NCBI GenBank assembly: GCA_030670375.1 | Contig: DAOVBT010000087.1 | Span: 1-7,654, forward strand | Source: Candidatus Aminicenantota bacterium | GTDB lineage: Bacteria; Acidobacteriota; Aminicenantia; Aminicenantales; Aminicenantaceae | Direction of reading: 5' to 3' | DNA length: 7,654 bases | Notes under the pieces: model-generated | Database searches by the model: none | What the model saw: only the letters and a program-made list of their open reading frames with translations | What the model was told of the DNA's origin: nothing | Position numbers and translations under genes: made by a program | In this document: in pieces, positions 4,198 through 7,654 of the stretch | Numbering within the stretch: the first letter of the stretch is position 1 | Layout: each line of letters starts with the position of its first letter

Positions 4198-6600
4198 ATG
4201 TCAGTAAAATGTCCTAATTGTAACACCACGAACACTCAGGATTCTCAATTTTGCAAAAAATGTGCATCTCCCCTTTCTTTGTCGGTTGATCCATCCGTAA
4301 CAAAAACCCTTGAAACACCTGCCAAGGGATTATCCTTAGGTTCTCTCTTCGCTGACCGTTATGAAATTATCGAAGAGCTAGGAAAAGGCGGAATGGGAGT
4401 GGTTTATAAAGCTCTCGATACGCAGATTAACGAGGAAGTGGCTATAAAGCTCATAAGGCTTGATATTGCTGCAGACAAAAAAATACTGGAGAGATTCAGC
4501 AACGAACTCAAGCTTGCCCGAAAGATCGCTCACAAGAATGTCTGCCGGATGTTCCACCTGGATAAAGTAGAAGAAACGCCCTACATCAGCATGGAATATC
4601 TGGCGGGAGAGGATCTCAAGAGTATAATTCAAAAAAAGGGGAAACTGCCGACAGATGAGGCTATTGAAGTAGCCAAGCAGGTGTGTGAGGGATTGGTTGA
4701 GGCGCACAGGTTGGGAGTTGTGCACCGGGATTTAAAACCCCAGAACATCATGATCGACAAGGACGGACAGGCTAAGATCATGGATTTTGGAATCGCCCGT
4801 TCAATTGTAGCGCCAGGGATAACCCAGACAGGAGTAATCATCGGAACGCCGGACTACATCTCTCCCGAGCAAGCGGAAGGACAGGAAGCAGACGAACTCT
4901 CAGACATTTATTCCTTAGGAGTCATCCTGTATGAAATGGTCACTGGGGAAGTGCCATTCAAAGGCGACACGGCTCTCAGTGTCGCATTGAAACACAAAAC
5001 TCAATTACCTCAGGATCCTGGAAAGCTCAATCCTCAGGTTTCAGAGGATTTGAGTCGTTTGATATTGATTTGTTTGGAGAAGGATAAAGAGAGGAGGTAC
5101 CAGACAGCACAGGAACTCCTCGCAAAATTAAGAAATATAGAAAAAGGCAGTCCAATCACAGAGAAGATTCTGCCAAAGAAAAAACTTGAAACGGAAGCGA
5201 TTGGTGAAATGAAATGGAAAAATTCGATTGCAGTGCTTCCTCTAACAGACTTGAGTCTAAACAGAGACCAGGAATATTTCTGTGATGGGATGGCCGAGGA
5301 TATCATCACCAAGCTCTCCAGGCTTCCGGAACTCAAGGTCATTTCCCGAACATCAACGATGCGCTACAAAAATACAGAAAAGGATATTAAAGATATTGGA
5401 AAAGAGTTAGGCGTGGCGACCATTCTAGAAGGAAGTATTCGAAAAGAAAAAGACAATATCCGTGTTAGCGCGCAGCTAATTAATGTGAAAGATGGCTTTC
5501 ATCTTTGGGCAGATACTTACGATCGTCTACTAGAGAGTATTTTTGATGTCCAGGATGAAGTCTCTCATGCCATCGCCGAGGCTTTGGAAATAAAGCTCAC
5601 ACAGAAAAAAATGGACGCTATCAAAAAAGGCCGGCCAAAGAATATCGAAGCTTATGAATATTTCCTTAAAGGAATGCACTTCATTAACAGCAAATATGTC
5701 ATCTCTCACCGGGAAGAGGATTTTAAAACGGCATTGAAAATGTTTGCCAGAGCTGTTGAAATCGACCAAAATTATGCCTTTGCCTATATAGGTTTTAATT
5801 GGGGCTATCAACATCATTTTCATATAACCGGAAATAGGAAAGATCTTGAGAAAGTTAAGAAAAATGCTGAAATTATCTATAGATTAGACCAAAACTCAGC
5901 AGAGGCAAATGCAGCAATAGCATGGGTCCATTATCTTAAAGGTGAATATGAGAGAGCTTATGAGAGCTACAGGAAGGCAAAAAAAATAAATCCCAATATC
6001 TCATCATCGCATCACGTCGTAGGACTTTTTTATCGAAGTCTTGGATTACTTCACCAGGCTATTAAATCTGTCTCAAGATCCATAGAGCTCGATCCCTTTT
6101 ATCTCCCTTCGCAATCACTTCGAGCCAGGTGTTTAATATACTTGAAGGAATTTGAAAAAGCCACTATTTGCATCGAAAACTCATTCGAGATCGAAAAAGA
6201 CAATTTTTGGTCTCTTTCGGATCAATGCATCCTCTTGATTATGATGAAAAAATACGAAAAGGCCAAAGAGGTTTTAACCAAGGCTGAAAAAATAAACCCA
6301 GAGTATTCCAGTGTTCAATATTACAAAGCTTTATTATTTGCTGCGAAGGGAGAAAAGAAAAAAGCCCTTTCGCTTAGAAAAAACGGAGCCGTTTATGCTC
6401 TCTTAGGAATGAAAAAAGAGGCAATAAAATATATCAACAAACAGATAAAGAGAGGCAAGGAGCACTTTCAATACTCATACTTGCCTTTATTAAACAGCCA
6501 TGTTTACGACAACCTGCGTGATGATCCTCAATTCGAAAAGATTTTGGAAATTCAGGAGAAGAAGTATGAGGATAGATTGAAAAAGTTTGGCAATTTATAA
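4198..6600 (+). CDS. Zinc-ribbon Ser/Thr protein kinase with TolB/FlgO-like domain and TPR repeats
   Basis: An 800-residue protein that would phosphorylate Ser/Thr residues of unknown targets. Order of parts: zinc ribbon with Cys5/Cys8 and Cys19/Cys22; linker; kinase domain about 55-315; a domain about 340-468 beginning NSIAVLPLTDLS and resembling the TolB-N/FlgO-like region of many bacterial kinases and adenylate cyclases; then TPR-type helical repeats from about 484 to 750. Kinase motifs are complete: glycine loop GKGGMGVVY (62-70), Lys84 in VAIK, Glu103, His-Arg-Asp-Leu-Lys-Pro-Gln-Asn (176-183), Asp-Phe-Gly (197-199), GTPDYISPEQ (216-225), Asp236 and Arg300, so it should be active. TPR-like lines include AIAWVHYLKGEYERAYESYRK (573-593) and SLGLLHQAIKSVSRSIELDP (614-633). 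Unlike many relatives, no membrane segment separates the kinase from the next domain, so the whole protein is predicted to be cytoplasmic. The ATG has AAGGGA 5 nt upstream. The gene stands alone and gives no clue to the signal sensed. Confidence 0.93.
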   Translation: MSVKCPNCNTTNTQDSQFCKKCASPLSLSVDPSVTKTLETPAKGLSLGSLFADRYEIIEELGKGGMGVVYKALDTQINEEVAIKLIRLDIAADKKILERFSNELKLARKIAHKNVCRMFHLDKVEETPYISMEYLAGEDLKSIIQKKGKLPTDEAIEVAKQVCEGLVEAHRLGVVHRDLKPQNIMIDKDGQAKIMDFGIARSIVAPGITQTGVIIGTPDYISPEQAEGQEADELSDIYSLGVILYEMVTGEVPFKGDTALSVALKHKTQLPQDPGKLNPQVSEDLSRLILICLEKDKERRYQTAQELLAKLRNIEKGSPITEKILPKKKLETEAIGEMKWKNSIAVLPLTDLSLNRDQEYFCDGMAEDIITKLSRLPELKVISRTSTMRYKNTEKDIKDIGKELGVATILEGSIRKEKDNIRVSAQLINVKDGFHLWADTYDRLLESIFDVQDEVSHAIAEALEIKLTQKKMDAIKKGRPKNIEAYEYFLKGMHFINSKYVISHREEDFKTALKMFARAVEIDQNYAFAYIGFNWGYQHHFHITGNRKDLEKVKKNAEIIYRLDQNSAEANAAIAWVHYLKGEYERAYESYRKAKKINPNISSSHHVVGLFYRSLGLLHQAIKSVSRSIELDPFYLPSQSLRARCLIYLKEFEKATICIENSFEIEKDNFWSLSDQCILLIMMKKYEKAKEVLTKAEKINPEYSSVQYYKALLFAAKGEKKKALSLRKNGAVYALLGMKKEAIKYINKQIKRGKEHFQYSYLPLLNSHVYDNLRDDPQFEKILEIQEKKYEDRLKKFGNL

Positions 6601-6634
6601 TCAATCCTTAAGTCTTCTATACCAATAATCACCC

Positions 6635-6650
6635 TATTTGACGTCAAATA
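6635..6650. repeat. Perfect 16-bp palindrome in the convergent spacer
   Basis: TATTTGACGTCAAATA reads identically on both strands; one mismatch outwards, two more pairs (CC/GG) extend it. Its right half, CGTCAAATAA (6642-6651), recurs at 6698-6707. It lies between two convergent genes, 35 nt after the kinase stop. A bidirectional terminator is possible, but no T-tract follows on either strand; an operator or an intergenic repeat element is also possible. Confidence 0.6.
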
Positions 6651-6728
6651 AGGGCCAGCATCCTTCCAAATGAATTGGTGTCAAAAAACTTATACGTCGT
6701 CAAATAATTCGGGGGAATAGAAGGGAGC

Positions 6729-7280
6729 TTATTGGCCGTAGATCAGCTTATCACTTTCAATTCTTTTTAGCTCCTGGGTAAACAAAATCGCATCTTTTTC
6801 CTCTGAACTCAGTTCTTTTGCAATTTTCTTAACATCGGCAGTTTCTCTCAGCAATCGCTTTGTTGCCCGGATCATTTCAGTGGATAATTTCTCTTGTTTA
6901 CCAGTCTTCTCCGATTTTTCCCGCATCGTTTTTGCCTTTTCTAATTTCGAACGAGCTTCTTCCATCTCTCTTGTTTCTTTTTCCAGTTGAGTTTTGAAAT
7001 CGTCCATTTCTTTTTCTGAATATTTCATCTCCTTCTTTATTCGTTGTTCAAGGTCTTCATTCCTTTGAAGTAATTCATCACGAAGCTGCTCTGCTTTATT
7101 ACGATGTCTTTTTATAGTAGAACTGTAACGGCTTACATTCTGGTGGTTTTTGCATTTTCTAAGTTTTCCACTTAATCTACGAATCAAAGACATTCTCTTT
7201 TCCAAGTCTTGTCGGATTTCATTCTTGACAGTTATATCCCTTTTTAGTCTTCTTTCCGCAGGAGTATGTATATCTGCCAT
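6729..7280 (-). CDS. Highly charged coiled-coil protein of unknown function
   Basis: A 183-residue protein made almost entirely of Lys, Glu, Arg, Asp, Gln and heptad-spaced Leu/Met/Ile, predicted to form one long coiled coil from about residue 15 to 170. It has a single cysteine, no signal peptide and no membrane segment. The composition rules out a compact enzyme. I do not recognise the family, and similarity searches with such sequences are prone to false hits from composition. The start is well supported by a perfect AAGGAGG (complement of 7288-7294) 7 nt before the ATG, the strongest ribosome site in the window, so it is probably well translated. The gene begins 19 nt after the stop of the 83-residue membrane protein on the same strand, so the two may share a transcript. 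A structural or scaffolding role is conceivable but not shown. Confidence 0.7.
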   Translation of the reverse strand: MADIHTPAERRLKRDITVKNEIRQDLEKRMSLIRRLSGKLRKCKNHQNVSRYSSTIKRHRNKAEQLRDELLQRNEDLEQRIKKEMKYSEKEMDDFKTQLEKETREMEEARSKLEKAKTMREKSEKTGKQEKLSTEMIRATKRLLRETADVKKIAKELSSEEKDAILFTQELKRIESDKLIYGQ

Positions 7281-7299
7281 GTCCTTTCCTCCTTATTTT

Positions 7300-7551
7300 T
7301 CATCTCATCTTTATTACAATATTATTGAGTATTATATCTTTTTGTTTCTTCAATGTGAATTCGCTATTATTTTTAAAATACATGACAGCCAGCAAAGGCC
7401 TATCTGATGGGATAGGCACAGCTCCTTTTTTAGGTAAAAGTTGCCAGAGAACCACTATTGCCACGACAAGAACTAAAACAACTAATACAGGGATAAAAAG
7501 CTTTTTTAGGTTAAATTGAACGGTTATTTCTCTTGACCATATTTTAACCAT
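7300..7551 (-). pseudogene. Probable leftover of a membrane-anchored kinase: linker, membrane helix and start of TolB/FlgO-like domain
   Basis: An open frame of 83 codons. Residues 18-39 form one strong membrane helix (LFIPVLVVLVLVVAIVVLWQ), followed by a proline-rich linker and LLAVMYFKNNSE (53-64). That last segment matches in pattern the opening strand of the domain in the full kinase of this window (IAVLPLTDLS, residues 344-353), which in many related kinases directly follows a membrane helix. The frame ends soon afterwards in low-complexity Lys/Ile/Asn sequence, and no kinase domain lies upstream: an in-frame TAA stands immediately before the ATG and a tRNA-like sequence begins within 40 nt. 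No Shine-Dalgarno is visible. I therefore read it as a kinase gene truncated at both ends. It could still be expressed as a small single-pass membrane protein. Confidence 0.5.
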
Positions 7552-7589
7552 TTATAGTTAAAAACTGCATAATTTTGTTAAAAAAGGAG

Positions 7590-7654
7590 TACGCTCGGCA
7601 GTATTCGAATCTACGGCCTTCTGATTCGTAGTCAGACGCTCTCTATATGCTACT
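7590..7654 (-). tRNA. tRNA-Arg(ACG)-like sequence, 5' end outside the window, possibly degenerate
   Basis: On the minus strand the anticodon arm is intact: stem TCTGA/TCAGA around the loop CTACGAA, giving anticodon ACG (complement of 7627-7629), which decodes CGN arginine codons. Bases from the D-stem 3' strand (GAGC) to the AAGGCC variable region closely resemble ordinary bacterial tRNA-Arg. The T arm is present (loop TTCGAAT) but imperfect: GTAGA faces ACTGC, so the normally invariant G53-C61 pair is A-A, and one pair is G-T. The visible D-loop lacks a clear GG. The 3' end has no encoded CCA and runs into a six-T tract, which could terminate transcription. The 5' acceptor strand lies beyond the window, so whether this is a working gene or a remnant remains open. 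Confidence 0.6.

Overview
This window is chromosomal DNA from a bacterium, AT-leaning by eye. It carries a sulfatase with a twin-arginine signal, a large zinc-ribbon Ser/Thr kinase with a TolB/FlgO-like domain and TPR repeats, a rubredoxin-like/DUF2231 membrane protein, and several toxin-antitoxin-like genes. Kinases of this architecture are typical of Acidobacteriota and Candidatus Aminicenantes. I offer that lineage as a tentative inference only, because no marker gene is present.

Layout. Positions 1-157 hold nothing I can identify. A sulfatase is encoded on the minus strand at 158-1624, with a plausible promoter just upstream. The spacer 1625-1892 contains that promoter and, at its right end, the promoter of a mazEF-type toxin-antitoxin operon (1917-2523, plus strand). 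The stretch 2548-2672 looks empty but is a collapsed remnant of a two-gene module whose intact copy lies less than 1 kb away. A minus-strand rubredoxin/DUF2231 gene (2691-3251) separates the remnant from the intact module. The intact module (3382-4129) is a 69-residue protein of unknown function overlapping a nucleotidyltransferase of the AbiEii/DUF6036 type. Next comes the 800-residue kinase (4198-6600) behind a good sigma70-like promoter, then a convergent spacer with a perfect 16-bp palindrome.

On the minus strand at the right end lie a highly charged coiled-coil protein (6729-7280), an 83-residue membrane protein that looks like a leftover piece of another kinase (7300-7551), and the 3' part of a tRNA-Arg(ACG)-like sequence that runs off the window (7590-7654).

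How the genes work together. The window is not one pathway. mazEF and the nucleotidyltransferase pair are each compact overlapping two-gene units with their own promoter. The sulfatase, the membrane redox protein and the kinase are apparently separate transcription units. The main new observation is the three-block remnant at 2548-2672: it keeps the promoter/leader, the gene-overlap junction and the C-terminal end of the nucleotidyltransferase module, in order and without gaps inside each block, with everything between them deleted. The right end shows similar decay: a kinase fragment beside an imperfect tRNA.
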